In this document: in pieces, positions 47,339 to 57,018 of the stretch
Numbering within the stretch: the stretch's first letter is position 1
Layout: every line of letters begins with the position of its first letter
Position numbers and translations under genes: made by a program
From: Dyadobacter frigoris
GTDB taxonomy: Bacteria > Bacteroidota > Bacteroidia > Cytophagales > Spirosomataceae
Length of the DNA stretch: 64,000 nt
Assembly (NCBI RefSeq): GCF_005280585.1
Contig: NZ_SZVO01000002.1
Coordinates: 443,005 to 507,004, forward strand
Direction of reading: 5' to 3'
The notes under the pieces: generated by a model
The model's database searches: none
What the model was told of the DNA's origin: nothing
The model's input: only the letters and a program-made list of their open reading frames with translations

Positions 47339-47599
47339 ATGAAATTTGAAGGAGCTGTTCTAAAAGAGCAGGGTGTAACCTTCGCGATTGTAGTGGTAAA
47401 ATCGCATGTATTGAACAGCACGAACCAGTGTGACGAGGCGCGGGCAGCCTTCAGAGGCGCATTCCCCGGAGTGCCCATTATTTTGATGGCGCAGGATTCG
47501 CGTGGCACTGCAACGTACCAGGGCAGAAAGGATATCGTGAACTTCCTTAGTAAGATTCACATTTCTCGAATTCCCTGGAAACAGTACAATTACAATTAA
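47339..47599 (+). CDS. Small hypothetical protein, 86 aa
   Basis: An 86-residue alpha/beta protein (MKFEGAVLKEQGVTFAIVVVKSHVLNS...). The strand-helix-strand order resembles a small Rossmann-like or ThiF-adjacent fragment but no motif is complete. It shares a strand and close spacing with the 57-residue gene that follows (31 bases), so the two may be a pair with the nuclease gene further on. Confidence 0.55.
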   Translation: MKFEGAVLKEQGVTFAIVVVKSHVLNSTNQCDEARAAFRGAFPGVPIILMAQDSRGTATYQGRKDIVNFLSKIHISRIPWKQYNYN

Positions 47600-47629
47600 C
47601 AGATTTTAAACTTAAACAAATTTTCACTT

Positions 47630-47803
47630 ATGGCTAGAAATGGCAAAACAGGTGACGGACATCGGGATGGTGCTGTTACCGGAAGAACACAGGTGTATAA
47701 TCCTGTAACGGAAACATGGACCAAGCGGGATCGTGAGACCGGTCGATTTATGGATGGAAAACAAGATGGTACTCCGTTCAAAGGCGTAACAAAAGAGAAG
47801 TAG
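47630..47803 (+). CDS. 57-residue Gly/Arg-rich small protein
   Basis: A 57-residue basic, glycine-rich protein (MARNGKTGDGHRDGAVTGR, then VYNPVTETWTKRD and GRFMDGKQDGTPFKGV). The repeated G-R-x-x pattern and lack of hydrophobic core suggest a disordered nucleic-acid-binding or partner-binding peptide. A strong terminator follows 13 bases after the stop, which supports it being a real expressed gene. Confidence 0.6.
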   Translation: MARNGKTGDGHRDGAVTGRTQVYNPVTETWTKRDRETGRFMDGKQDGTPFKGVTKEK

Positions 47804-47815
47804 GAAGAACGGTGT

Positions 47816-47857
47816 AAAAATAGCGGCCATATTTTCCGGAACGGCCGCTATTTTTTT
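47816..47857 (+). terminator. Strong rho-independent terminator
   Basis: AAAAATAGCGGCC (47816-47828) pairs perfectly with GGCCGCTATTTTT (47843-47855), with a T-run directly after. It closes the transcript of the two small genes. Confidence 0.85.
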
Positions 47858-47972
47858 GTTTAACCATCATAGAATTTCAACATCATTATAGCTACCAGTT
47901 CAAATAGTCCACTAGAATATAGCAGATAGGAAATTTTTACCTGATTTCAGGAAACTTTGTATAAAACTGAGA

Positions 47973-49031
47973 ATGAAACAACCGACAAGAACGACCAACA
48001 GACTGCATTTTTCGGATCTTGACCCGCTAAGATTTGAAGACCTGTGCCTGAATATTGTTTCCAGAACTGACACTTTTAGAGAAATCAATCATTTCGGCCG
48101 TAAAGGTGCAGATCTAGGTGTAGATATATTTGCGATACAAAACCTGGAAGGCAAGGAAAAAATTTGGTTCATACAATGCAAACGGTTCATTCGGATCGGA
48201 AAAGCAGATATCACCGACATCGTCGATAAAGTAGCGATGAATGTGGCATTACCTGACAAGCTGCTGGTGATTGTAGCCTGCGATGTGAGCCGGAACCTTC
48301 ATCAATACTTGAAGGATTATTCTAGTGAAAAAGGAATTTCCGAGGTGGAAATCTGGACAGCAAGCGTTCTTGAAGCAAAATTATACAAAGATTACAAGGA
48401 TTTACTTTTTGTATATTTTGGTGTACGGGTAGAGAAGAAAACCCAGGATAACGCCACTAGAATCAAGTACTCGCTCAGAATGAAGAAGCGTGTAGAAAAG
48501 GAACTAATAGATCATGAATATTTAAAGAAAAATAGGACTCCGGATCTGCTTTCGTTTAAACCCTATGCAAAATTTATCACTCATAAAGTCTTCATACGAT
48601 CAGTCGATGACACATCGTATCCCGACTCGGATGAAACACCAGATGGAAAGATTAGTCCTTGGTTCAGAACTTTTTTTTATGATACTTACCATAACGGAAT
48701 AGAATTCTGGCTTAATGTGGCGATGAGCACTCCTATTATTATGGATGAGCATGGATTTTGGGAGCCGTTAAGCCATGATGATAAGAGGAGAAATAGCCCC
48801 AAATACAAAACATTCTATGCTATCCAGATTGGAAGAATTCCTTATCATCACATCGTAGAGATTCTCCGGGATGGAGATGAATACTTTTCTGAGCCGCATT
48901 TGTTCTGCAAATTTGATATCCAAGAGATGCCATATGAGGAGATTTATTATAAAACAGAAGGAGATCCTGAAAGGAAAATTCCGGACTGGGATTTGGACAA
49001 AACTCTAAGGACAGAATTTCCTGACGAATGA
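47973..49031 (+). CDS. Mrr-like PD-(D/E)xK nuclease
   Basis: A 352-residue protein whose first 150 residues fit the Mrr-cat restriction endonuclease fold: LRFEDLCLNIV, then GADLGVDIFA and WFIQCKRFI (Asp and Q-x-K catalytic positions). The C-terminal 200 residues are rich in aromatic and acidic residues and unrecognised; they may decide what is cut. It stands alone on the plus strand. Mrr-type enzymes usually attack modified DNA, so this could be a modification-dependent defence. Confidence 0.75.
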   Translation: MKQPTRTTNRLHFSDLDPLRFEDLCLNIVSRTDTFREINHFGRKGADLGVDIFAIQNLEGKEKIWFIQCKRFIRIGKADITDIVDKVAMNVALPDKLLVIVACDVSRNLHQYLKDYSSEKGISEVEIWTASVLEAKLYKDYKDLLFVYFGVRVEKKTQDNATRIKYSLRMKKRVEKELIDHEYLKKNRTPDLLSFKPYAKFITHKVFIRSVDDTSYPDSDETPDGKISPWFRTFFYDTYHNGIEFWLNVAMSTPIIMDEHGFWEPLSHDDKRRNSPKYKTFYAIQIGRIPYHHIVEILRDGDEYFSEPHLFCKFDIQEMPYEEIYYKTEGDPERKIPDWDLDKTLRTEFPDE

Positions 49032-49251
49032 AGGAGTCGAGATAAATCTAAGACTTCCCGAAATGAATCCTATGACATTAACCAGACTCAAATTCTAAAA
49101 AATGGTAACAGCTTGTTTTATGCATAACGGACAGAGCTGGATCAATAATTCGGATTATCCGAGAATAATGCAGATGTGAGTACAGTGAACAAATGAGCTA
49201 AGTGAACAGAATGCGACTTTAATAAACTATAACTCCTAATGAATCAACGAA

Positions 49252-50166
49252 ATGAAGATTTTTAAATATTTGCCCCCCGATAGAATCGATGTCATCCTAA
49301 ACCAGAACATTCGTTTCACACAACCACATTACCTAAACGATACTTTCGAAACCATACCGTATCTTTCTGGAATAGACACAGCCGAAAAAATTGATGATTT
49401 GTTTGATAAGGAAATTCCGAAGATTATTAGTGGGCAAGACATACTGAACAATCTTAGTATAGGACTTGAGGAAGTTTTTAAAATAAACCCTGAAATTGAT
49501 CCAAATGCAATTATTGATATTTTAAATACAGTTGAACCGGATAAATTACTGAGTACATTAGTCAAGCCAGTTTTGAAAGCCTTGAATTTGCAGCCAACAA
49601 ACGACGATTTGGCCGAGAAGTTCCGGGAAAGGTTTCAGAATAAACTAGGAATTCTTAGCCTAACACAGAGAAATGACAATTTGCTGATGTGGGCACATTA
49701 CACACAAAGCGATACTGGCTTTGTAATTGAGTTCAATCACTCAGGAGACCTTTTGAAAAATAGGAAATCATCTATTGCATGTCTAAACGAAATTAGCGAG
49801 GTACGATACAAGAAGGAAAGGCCTGAATTATATCTATTTAAGACGCTTACTCCAAATCAAGAATGGATTGAAGAATTGGCCGGAGATGTGTTTTTAACAA
49901 AAGGTTTATCCTGGCAATACGAACAAGAACTTAGGGTTGTGAAAGGGTTGCAAGAGTGTTCCTGTGTCAACGAAAGTCTTGGCATTTTTCTATATCACTT
50001 CGATGCCGCGGAGATATCGAACATCTACATGGGGATGAAGATAGGAAGAGCCCCTGAAGAACGGATCAAGGGCGTTTTGGCTGAATCCAGATATGGTCAT
50101 GTTGGACTATTTAAAGCATTTCAGAGTAGTAAGGAGTATCGAATGGATTTTCGAAAACTTATTTAA
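49252..50166 (+). CDS. DUF2971 family protein
   Basis: A 304-residue protein with the DUF2971 pattern: an N-terminal FKYLPPDRIDVILNQNIRFTQPHYLNDTFE, a central LLMWAHYTQSDTGFVIEFN and a late EQELRVV. The family is common in defence islands and biochemically uncharacterised as far as I recall. No catalytic motif can be named. It is a lone plus-strand gene. Confidence 0.78.
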   Translation: MKIFKYLPPDRIDVILNQNIRFTQPHYLNDTFETIPYLSGIDTAEKIDDLFDKEIPKIISGQDILNNLSIGLEEVFKINPEIDPNAIIDILNTVEPDKLLSTLVKPVLKALNLQPTNDDLAEKFRERFQNKLGILSLTQRNDNLLMWAHYTQSDTGFVIEFNHSGDLLKNRKSSIACLNEISEVRYKKERPELYLFKTLTPNQEWIEELAGDVFLTKGLSWQYEQELRVVKGLQECSCVNESLGIFLYHFDAAEISNIYMGMKIGRAPEERIKGVLAESRYGHVGLFKAFQSSKEYRMDFRKLI

Positions 50167-50653
50167 GCTGTAAATCTAATTTAGAACCCAATAAACCTGC
50201 TTCCGTCAGATTTTACCTTTAATGAAAAATGCACCAAGATTTTCCAGTAGAGAAAACAACCGCGGCTTCGGAAAGAATTGAGAATTTGATTCTAGTATTT
50301 ATGAGGTCGATTTACCCAATCAGTTATTTGATTGAGAATTAACTAAAACATCTCCAAGAACGTGTAGTTATGGAAAATTGAAAGTTTAGACATTATTAAT
50401 TTCTACCATCTTTCCAGCCGCAACAGGAGTAAATACATTCTCCATTCCGCAAAGTAGCATATCCATCCGTCGTTACGCCGCTTGCGAAATGTGCTCATGA
50501 AAACTTTCAACCTTTGAGGAGCCTGCTTTTCAGTTAACCAGACTTTGCCAAAGTAGGTTGAGAATTTCGGAAAGTTTCTTTGAGATCTTCCATAACCTAG
50601 ACCTGATCCTGTGACATGGATATTTTTATGGTAACCGCTTCCATGCAATTTAT
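50167..50653. other. Convergent spacer, one weak reading frame
   Basis: About 490 bases between two convergent genes. A minus-strand frame of 81 codons (50403-50648) exists but I could not relate its product to any family, and it has no good start. Nothing else was seen. Confidence 0.35.
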
Positions 50654-53600
50654 CTAGCTAAACAATTCAAGAATATCCTCTGCACTCAGTGATTTAAGTA
50701 CCCCATCCGTTGACGAGATAAGCTCATCAGCCAGCTGACGCTTCTGCGCCTGCATGTTCAGGATTTTTTCTTCCAGCGTATCCTTGCAAATCATCCTGTA
50801 AGCCATCACGTTGTTTTCTTGCCCGATGCGGTAGCAGCGGTCAATGGCTTGCGATTCTGCCGCAGGGTTCCACCATGGATCGACGAGAAAAACGTATTCA
50901 GCAGCGGTGAGATTTAGTCCGATGCCACCTGCTTTCAAACTGATCAGAAATACTCGTGTGTCATTATCGTTTTGAAAGAGATCCACCATTTTGCTTCTTT
51001 GATCTTCCTTCGTCTTACCATCCAGATAAGCATATCCGAGCTGTAATGCATGCAGCTGCTGTCTGATCAGCCCAAGAAACCCGGTAAAGCTCGAAAACAC
51101 CAGTACTTTGTGGAAGGGTGTTATTTCTTTCAACCGCCGCATGAGTTCCTTGATTTTCGCAGGCTCAGCTTCCTGCTCAACCTGAGCTTCAACCAACACA
51201 GGTGCATTGCAAATTTGACGGAGTTTCAAGAGTCCTGCCAACGCATACAATTTGGAGTTGACTGCACCGGTTTCGCTGATTTTTTCTTTAATCGCATTTT
51301 GATATCGGATTCGGTAGGCCTCGTAGACAGCGCGTTGTTGGGTTTCCATCTCACAGTAGATGACCATTTCCGTTTTTTCAGGCAGGTCTTTGGCTACCTG
51401 CTGTTTGGTTCGCCTGAGAATAAAGGTGCTGATTACCTTTTGCAAGTAAGCTACGCTATCCGTTTCCGCTTTGTTTGAGAGCAGTTTATTGAACCCACGC
51501 AAGCTTCCCAACATGCCGGGATTTACAAAGTTCATCAGGGCATAAAGATCATTGCCACTGTTTTCGACGGGTGTCCCCGTCATAGCCAGTCTGGTTCGAG
51601 CATCCAGAATGCTGACTGCTTTATAGCGCTGTGAGGCCTGGTTTTTAATGGCCTGCGCTTCGTCGAGGATCAAATACTCGAACTGGGCATATTTGAGTAT
51701 ATCGATATCGTGTACCACCGTTTTGTAGGTAGTCAAAATAACATCACCTGAATCAAGTCGTGAGGCCTGCTGTTGTCTGAATGCGCCATGATAGCGGACT
51801 ATGCGAAGATCTGGTGTAAACTTTTCCGCTTCTTGCTGCCAGTTAAATAAGAGCGAGGTCGGTACAATCAAAAGACTTGGCCTGGTATGCAGACCATTTT
51901 GATACACCTTTTGTAAAAGTGTTAATACTTGCAGTGTCTTTCCCAGTCCCATTTCGTCAGCTAAAATTCCTCCCCAACCATTGTCTTTTAAAAACATCAG
52001 CCAGTTAAAGCCTTCCTTCTGGTACGTACGAAGTGTCGCCAGCACGTTATCAGGGACTTGTCTGTCTGTGATCACTTTGACCCTTGCTGCGTTACTTTTC
52101 CGGTTTTGGGCAAATCCTTGCAGACCCTGCTGGCCTGACTGATCGTTGAGCTGATCCAATAACTGAGCATGAAAGCCCGACAGGCGCATCCCCGATTTGG
52201 ACGGTTGCGAAAAGGACATAACAGTTTTCAGCTTCTTTTGCCAGCTGACTGGGATGGTGGCACGTGTTCCGTCTTTGAGTGCCAGCTGTCCGTCATTTTC
52301 CAAAATCGCGTTTCTGAGCACTTCACTACTTATTGAAATCTGGGAACATGACGCTTTCAATGTAATCTCAAACCAGTCTTTATCTGCATGAATGCCCATT
52401 CGGATATCTACCAGATTCATATAGTCTGCCAGTGCTCCAATGTCCTCGATGCCCGTCACAGTTATCTGATTTTCTTTCAGCTTTGATAGCATGTCAGGCA
52501 GACAACCTGTGTTTAGAATGGTAGTCTTAGGCAGAGAAAAGCAATCTTCATTTTTGCAAGCCTGACTTGCAAAATCGGTATGTAGTGATCTTACAAGCTC
52601 TGTTAACGTAGCTTCTCTGGCTTTGTCACGGATGAAAATGACCGGCTGTCTGTGAATCTCAATCCAGCTGGCCCCGGCACTTAAAGTTGGCACCAGCAAT
52701 TCTTGTCCGTAGTCCACCTGCGGCTGAAAGCAAAATGAACCAGCATGCTCGAAGATCCGCAATTGCATTTGCTGCACATGTAAAATCCGTTGATTTGCGC
52801 CAACAGAATTATATTGAAATGGGTAGTGCCGTGTCAGGAATTGAAGTACAGATCTGTTAAAATGCTCGAAATGGATGTCCATCACTGTAAGTACTTGCCC
52901 GGTTATTGTAAGCGATGTGATCAGATCAATGTCTCTGAGGGTAGATGCTAATAGATATACAGCACCGCGTTTATCGAAAACAAAAAGTGGAGACCTCGCT
53001 GGATAAAGCTCGTAGCAGTCCAGTGGGTTTCCGTCTCTCAACACGTGCAGCTGTAACCGGTAACAGGCTTTTTGTCTGGTCAAAGTAAAACTCACGCCAA
53101 CTTCTGAACTTGCAGTCTGGAAAGGTTTTGTGTACCCCTTCTTGGGTTTGTGATCAAATTTGATCTTGCGCCCGTCACTATAACGGTTTACCAAACGCTC
53201 ACCGGCCAGCAGTGGATTCGCCCTTGACCAAAGATCAAGCAAACGCTGCCGGTATATTTGGATTTGTGAAACTCCGGGAGTAGTGTATTTCGATACCACT
53301 TCTTCCAGGCTCTGCGCGGTATTAGCCCCTTGGATCTGCAACAGTTGCTCTGTGGTAGTTTGAATCCGTGAGCCGATTGCATTTAACATCAACTGCTGGT
53401 CCGTGAAAACAATGTGTTCGGGCGCAACACTGGTCTGAAAAATGGTACTGAAGGATTTAATAGCACTACCATCGTTGAGCAGCTGCCCGGTGAACCCTGC
53501 CAGAAAAGGCAAGTGATCCTGCCGGAAAATGGTATACAGACTGTAACCGACCTGGTCATGTGTGATGGTTGGCTGCTGATCAGCCACTGGTTCGGACTGG

Positions 53601-54109
53601 GGTGCAGCAATCTTCTGGCTCGGTATGTAAACAGTGCCAAGCGTTTTGGCCGATTCGAACCGGATACCTTCCAAGCCAGTTTTCAGCTCAAACAGATCCG
53701 GATATCCTTCTGCCAGTTTGAATAGGTCAGGCTTGTAGAATCTCGAAAAGTAGTCCTGCCCCCTGCGACTTACCAATGTTACCAGGACTTTGTGGGCATG
53801 TGCGCACAGTTTTTCTGTTTGCTCATTACAGCTGCACGAAACTAGCAGATGCGTGGGAAGGATCGCTATCTGTAGCCTTGTTAACAGTTTGCCGAAAGGT
53901 ACTTGAAGATCGAGAACTTGATGTTTGTATCCGATAAAGGTGATGTCGAAGTAAGAGAGTTTATTGTTTCGGACAGTGTTACCAAGCACATGATGAGCAT
54001 CAATGGTTTGCTCTGTGAGTGTGAAATTTTGATCTTCAAATGGGATCAGGTAATCCACAGCGGCTGTGCGATGCACGGTTGGCTCAGCTATGAGAGCAGG
54101 ATTTTTCAT
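50654..54109 (-). CDS. SWIM-zinc-finger SNF2 helicase
   Basis: A 1151-residue protein. A SWIM zinc finger (CSCNEQTEKLCAHAH, about 109-123) leads to a long middle region and a SNF2 helicase core from about 700: motif I DEMGLGKT (about 718-725), DEAQ (about 816), TGTPVENSGNDLYAL, ILRRTK and a C-terminal helicase with DRCYRIGQ (about 1090). These proteins remodel or translocate on DNA. It is 12 bases after the HEPN-type gene on the same strand, so the two form an operon. Confidence 0.93.
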   Translation of the reverse strand: MKNPALIAEPTVHRTAAVDYLIPFEDQNFTLTEQTIDAHHVLGNTVRNNKLSYFDITFIGYKHQVLDLQVPFGKLLTRLQIAILPTHLLVSCSCNEQTEKLCAHAHKVLVTLVSRRGQDYFSRFYKPDLFKLAEGYPDLFELKTGLEGIRFESAKTLGTVYIPSQKIAAPQSEPVADQQPTITHDQVGYSLYTIFRQDHLPFLAGFTGQLLNDGSAIKSFSTIFQTSVAPEHIVFTDQQLMLNAIGSRIQTTTEQLLQIQGANTAQSLEEVVSKYTTPGVSQIQIYRQRLLDLWSRANPLLAGERLVNRYSDGRKIKFDHKPKKGYTKPFQTASSEVGVSFTLTRQKACYRLQLHVLRDGNPLDCYELYPARSPLFVFDKRGAVYLLASTLRDIDLITSLTITGQVLTVMDIHFEHFNRSVLQFLTRHYPFQYNSVGANQRILHVQQMQLRIFEHAGSFCFQPQVDYGQELLVPTLSAGASWIEIHRQPVIFIRDKAREATLTELVRSLHTDFASQACKNEDCFSLPKTTILNTGCLPDMLSKLKENQITVTGIEDIGALADYMNLVDIRMGIHADKDWFEITLKASCSQISISSEVLRNAILENDGQLALKDGTRATIPVSWQKKLKTVMSFSQPSKSGMRLSGFHAQLLDQLNDQSGQQGLQGFAQNRKSNAARVKVITDRQVPDNVLATLRTYQKEGFNWLMFLKDNGWGGILADEMGLGKTLQVLTLLQKVYQNGLHTRPSLLIVPTSLLFNWQQEAEKFTPDLRIVRYHGAFRQQQASRLDSGDVILTTYKTVVHDIDILKYAQFEYLILDEAQAIKNQASQRYKAVSILDARTRLAMTGTPVENSGNDLYALMNFVNPGMLGSLRGFNKLLSNKAETDSVAYLQKVISTFILRRTKQQVAKDLPEKTEMVIYCEMETQQRAVYEAYRIRYQNAIKEKISETGAVNSKLYALAGLLKLRQICNAPVLVEAQVEQEAEPAKIKELMRRLKEITPFHKVLVFSSFTGFLGLIRQQLHALQLGYAYLDGKTKEDQRSKMVDLFQNDNDTRVFLISLKAGGIGLNLTAAEYVFLVDPWWNPAAESQAIDRCYRIGQENNVMAYRMICKDTLEEKILNMQAQKRQLADELISSTDGVLKSLSAEDILELFS

Positions 54110-54121
54110 AGTAATAGGAGT

Positions 54122-54988
54122 TTAAAGTGTAGCTACCATATTTGTTTGCTCTTGGAGTGAAGCGAGTTTACTGATGCAAAGCGAATCCGTGATGTCTTTG
54201 AATACTTCCACTTTTTTCAGTAGCGCCTCAGCCTGCTGAGCGGTGACTTGAAAATCGCTTTGATAGCGAGTATCCAGATAGGCGCGGTTTAGCTTTTGGA
54301 GCAAGATCTGATCTTGCTTACTATTGGTGAAGATCTCAGGGATCTTTGGTGAGAAATAGTAACAGAGTGCAAGCAACCTGGCAGGATGATGTATATTGTA
54401 CCGGTATCCCATCCATACCCTGATCAGACCAATGGCTGACTGCTCCATGGCTTGATGCAGGAAAAACAAACCGAGCTTGAAATCCTGACCGGTAAAGCGC
54501 TGACGGGCAGAAGCAAGAAATCCCTTGGACAGTGTGCTGTGATGGATAAGATACTGCTGGGCATCATCATGGTACTGGCCAGGGGTACCAGTGTGAGTAT
54601 ACGACAGGGCGTTATAACCGTCCGATGTTGTTAATAGCAGTCCGGTTTTGAATACCTCGCAAAAAAAGCGGTTGCCCTCAGCGAGGAGTTTGTCGACCTG
54701 TCCGCTCCAGTGGGAAAGGACAGTTATTTGAAGGTCGGGGAAGTGATGAGTCAGAAAGTCCTGAATCGTGTGCTGCTGGCTTTGACGGGTGTGGGTAACT
54801 ACCAAAATACAATACGCCTTAAACTCTGAATACTGGTTTGTGGCAAAGCAGCTGCAATCAGCAGATGCCGCTTGCCGGAAGCCAAACAGGAAGATGTGTT
54901 GGATGTCAAATTTTAAGCAGATCGCCTCGACAATGCCAGATAGATCATGCTGCTGATCTTCGCTTAATATATGTCCGTTCAGCTCCAT
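54122..54988 (-). CDS. Degenerate nucleotidyltransferase with HEPN domain
   Basis: A 288-residue protein. The N-terminal part resembles a minimal nucleotidyltransferase (IQHIFLFGFRQAA replaces the usual GSRARG and the acidic triad is not apparent). The C-terminal part is HEPN-like: LGLFFLHQAMEQSAIGLI, HHPARLL and AYLDTRYQ. HEPN proteins often cleave or bind RNA and pair with nucleotidyltransferases in toxin systems. The start at 54988 (ATG) is preferred to an upstream GTG. It is coupled to the SNF2 helicase. Confidence 0.68.
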   Translation of the reverse strand: MELNGHILSEDQQHDLSGIVEAICLKFDIQHIFLFGFRQAASADCSCFATNQYSEFKAYCILVVTHTRQSQQHTIQDFLTHHFPDLQITVLSHWSGQVDKLLAEGNRFFCEVFKTGLLLTTSDGYNALSYTHTGTPGQYHDDAQQYLIHHSTLSKGFLASARQRFTGQDFKLGLFFLHQAMEQSAIGLIRVWMGYRYNIHHPARLLALCYYFSPKIPEIFTNSKQDQILLQKLNRAYLDTRYQSDFQVTAQQAEALLKKVEVFKDITDSLCISKLASLQEQTNMVATL

Positions 54989-55160
54989 AATATGCTTCTT
55001 TTTGACTGTTAACAGAAATGACACGGTGAAGTAAATCTGCTGACAGCGTATAATCCATTCCGGATTTTTCTATTTTAGAATTGCTGAGGAATAAAATATA
55101 CCGAATGGGCACAGAAGAGAATGTTTTGCAGATTTGGCTAAAACCGGTTAACTTGCTATT

Positions 55161-55598
55161 ATGAATATGACAGGTGACAAAACGAGCAAAATCCATCACG
55201 GCAGAAACATCAAGCGTTTCCGAGAGATGCTTGGTATCAAACAGGAAGGTTTGGCCTTTGAAATGGGAGAAGACTGGAGCCAAAAGAGGGTGTCTCTTTT
55301 AGAACAGAAAGAAGAAATTGAGCAGGACATTCTAGAACAGGTGGCTCAAATTCTTAAAGTACCTGCCGAAGCAATCAAAAATTTTGATGAAGAGGCGGCG
55401 ATTGTAAATATTCAGAATAATTATCAGGGATCTTCTGTTAATTCAAGCCCAGCGTATGCAATTAACTGTACCTTCAACCCTATCGACAAATTGATGGAAG
55501 CGCTTGACGAAAACAAGAAGTTATACGAACGTCTGCTTCAATCAGAAAAAGAAAAAGTCGAATTATTGCAGACGCTTCTCGGCAAAGACAAGGCATAA
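55161..55598 (+). CDS. Cro/C1-type helix-turn-helix regulator
   Basis: A 145-residue protein. An N-terminal helix-turn-helix (GRNIKRFREMLGIKQEGLAFEMG, about 12-35, recognition helix ending near RVSLLEQ) is followed by a tail with a predicted coiled coil (LMEALDENKKLYERLLQSEKEK). The layout is common in Bacteroidota. It diverges from the HEPN gene, which it may regulate, and runs 20 bases before the transglutaminase-like gene. Confidence 0.82.
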   Translation: MNMTGDKTSKIHHGRNIKRFREMLGIKQEGLAFEMGEDWSQKRVSLLEQKEEIEQDILEQVAQILKVPAEAIKNFDEEAAIVNIQNNYQGSSVNSSPAYAINCTFNPIDKLMEALDENKKLYERLLQSEKEKVELLQTLLGKDKA

Positions 55599-55617
55599 CT
55601 ACTAAAATCAGGTTGCA

Positions 55618-56727
55618 TTGATCCCTTTAAGGCACATCAACAGATTTATTTACGCATTTGTGCTGCTGATGTGCCCATTACTGTCCACAGCCCAGACAGC
55701 GGAGCTCGATTCTGTACTAAGCATTATCAAATATAAATCAGACACAATTAGGTCGATCTTTGACTATGTGGCTGATGAGATACAGTACGATACTGAAAAA
55801 GCGCAGATGCTTAGGCCCAGTTATCAACTTAACTGGTCATCAAAGTCAATTGTACTGGAGACAATTAGAAGGCATAAGGGCGTTTGTGAGCACTATGCGG
55901 AGCTTTTTAATGCGCTGCTCAGGCGTGCTGGCTATGAGTCTTACACCGTTTCCGGCTATGTTAGAGGTCCGACCAAAATAAATGACAAGTTGGCCCACGC
56001 ATGGAATGCTGTGAGAACTTCGAGAGGCTGGTATCTGTATGATCCTACATGGTCTTCTGGCACCGTTGATGGAAATTTTCAGTTCGTCAAGGATCTCAAT
56101 AACACATGGTATCAGGTTCCACCGCAGGAGTTTATTCTGACCCATATACCCTTTGATCCTATATGGCAGCTTTTAAATCCGCCACTTTCCAATCACCAGA
56201 TCAAAGCTAACGACTTTAGCCGGGGCAAGTCCGTTAACTACAATTTTCAGGATTCAATTACCACCGATATATCAAAACCTGAGAAGCTGGCCCTCATATC
56301 AAGGCTTACACGTATACAGAGTGTCGGGGTTACAAACAAGCTGATTGAGCAGTATGCCAAAATTCTAGAGCGCAATATATCTTACAGCACCCTCTCTGAG
56401 AATCTGAAATTAGTTAACAGTTCGCTCAGCTCGGTGATCATTCAGTACAACATTTACATCACTGCAAAAAACAAACAGTTTAGAAAACCACAGTGGTCTG
56501 ATCCGCAGCTAAGCACCACGATGGATTTATTAAAGACCAACGTTCGGGGGTGTGCAGCGCTACTGGAAACCATCAAGACACAGGAGCCTGATGCGATACG
56601 ATACCTTGCTGAACTTAAAACCAAGATTTCTGAAACAGAAAAATCTATTAGTCACGAAGATGAGTTTGTGAACAAGTACCTTTCTACGAAAAAGCCCTTT
56701 AGGCTATCCAATTTTTATAAAAGATAA
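55618..56727 (+). CDS. Secreted transglutaminase-like protein
   Basis: A 369-residue protein with a signal peptide (INRFIYAFVLLMCPLLSTAQ, cleavage near residue 26). The transglutaminase/protease core is visible: Cys in GVCEHYAELFNAL, His in HAWNAVRT, Asp in YDPTWSSG. It acts outside the inner membrane, probably on wall or surface proteins. The start is TTG at 55618; no in-frame ATG would keep the signal peptide. It lies 20 bases after the regulator gene. Confidence 0.82.
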   Translation: MIPLRHINRFIYAFVLLMCPLLSTAQTAELDSVLSIIKYKSDTIRSIFDYVADEIQYDTEKAQMLRPSYQLNWSSKSIVLETIRRHKGVCEHYAELFNALLRRAGYESYTVSGYVRGPTKINDKLAHAWNAVRTSRGWYLYDPTWSSGTVDGNFQFVKDLNNTWYQVPPQEFILTHIPFDPIWQLLNPPLSNHQIKANDFSRGKSVNYNFQDSITTDISKPEKLALISRLTRIQSVGVTNKLIEQYAKILERNISYSTLSENLKLVNSSLSSVIIQYNIYITAKNKQFRKPQWSDPQLSTTMDLLKTNVRGCAALLETIKTQEPDAIRYLAELKTKISETEKSISHEDEFVNKYLSTKKPFRLSNFYKR

Positions 56728-57018
56728 CTTAGGGACTGTTGATTGCTGGGGCATACTCAAGATTATGCATCGCGGAGCCAGGAAGCATAACTAGGAGCGA
56801 GCAGAGATGTATCCCGTTGGTGCCGTTTTCGATTTGACAGTTTTTTTTTATCTGGTACGTTATCCTTTGGTGAGAAGAAATTTATCGGTTTAACTTTCAT
56901 AGTAATTGGCTTAAAGTTATTTATAATTCATGTAAGGTCACCTGATTGTGAATGTTTTATAAAATCAATTGACAATCTCTTCATTCATAGCTTACAATGG
57001 AAACTGATTTCCGGTTGG

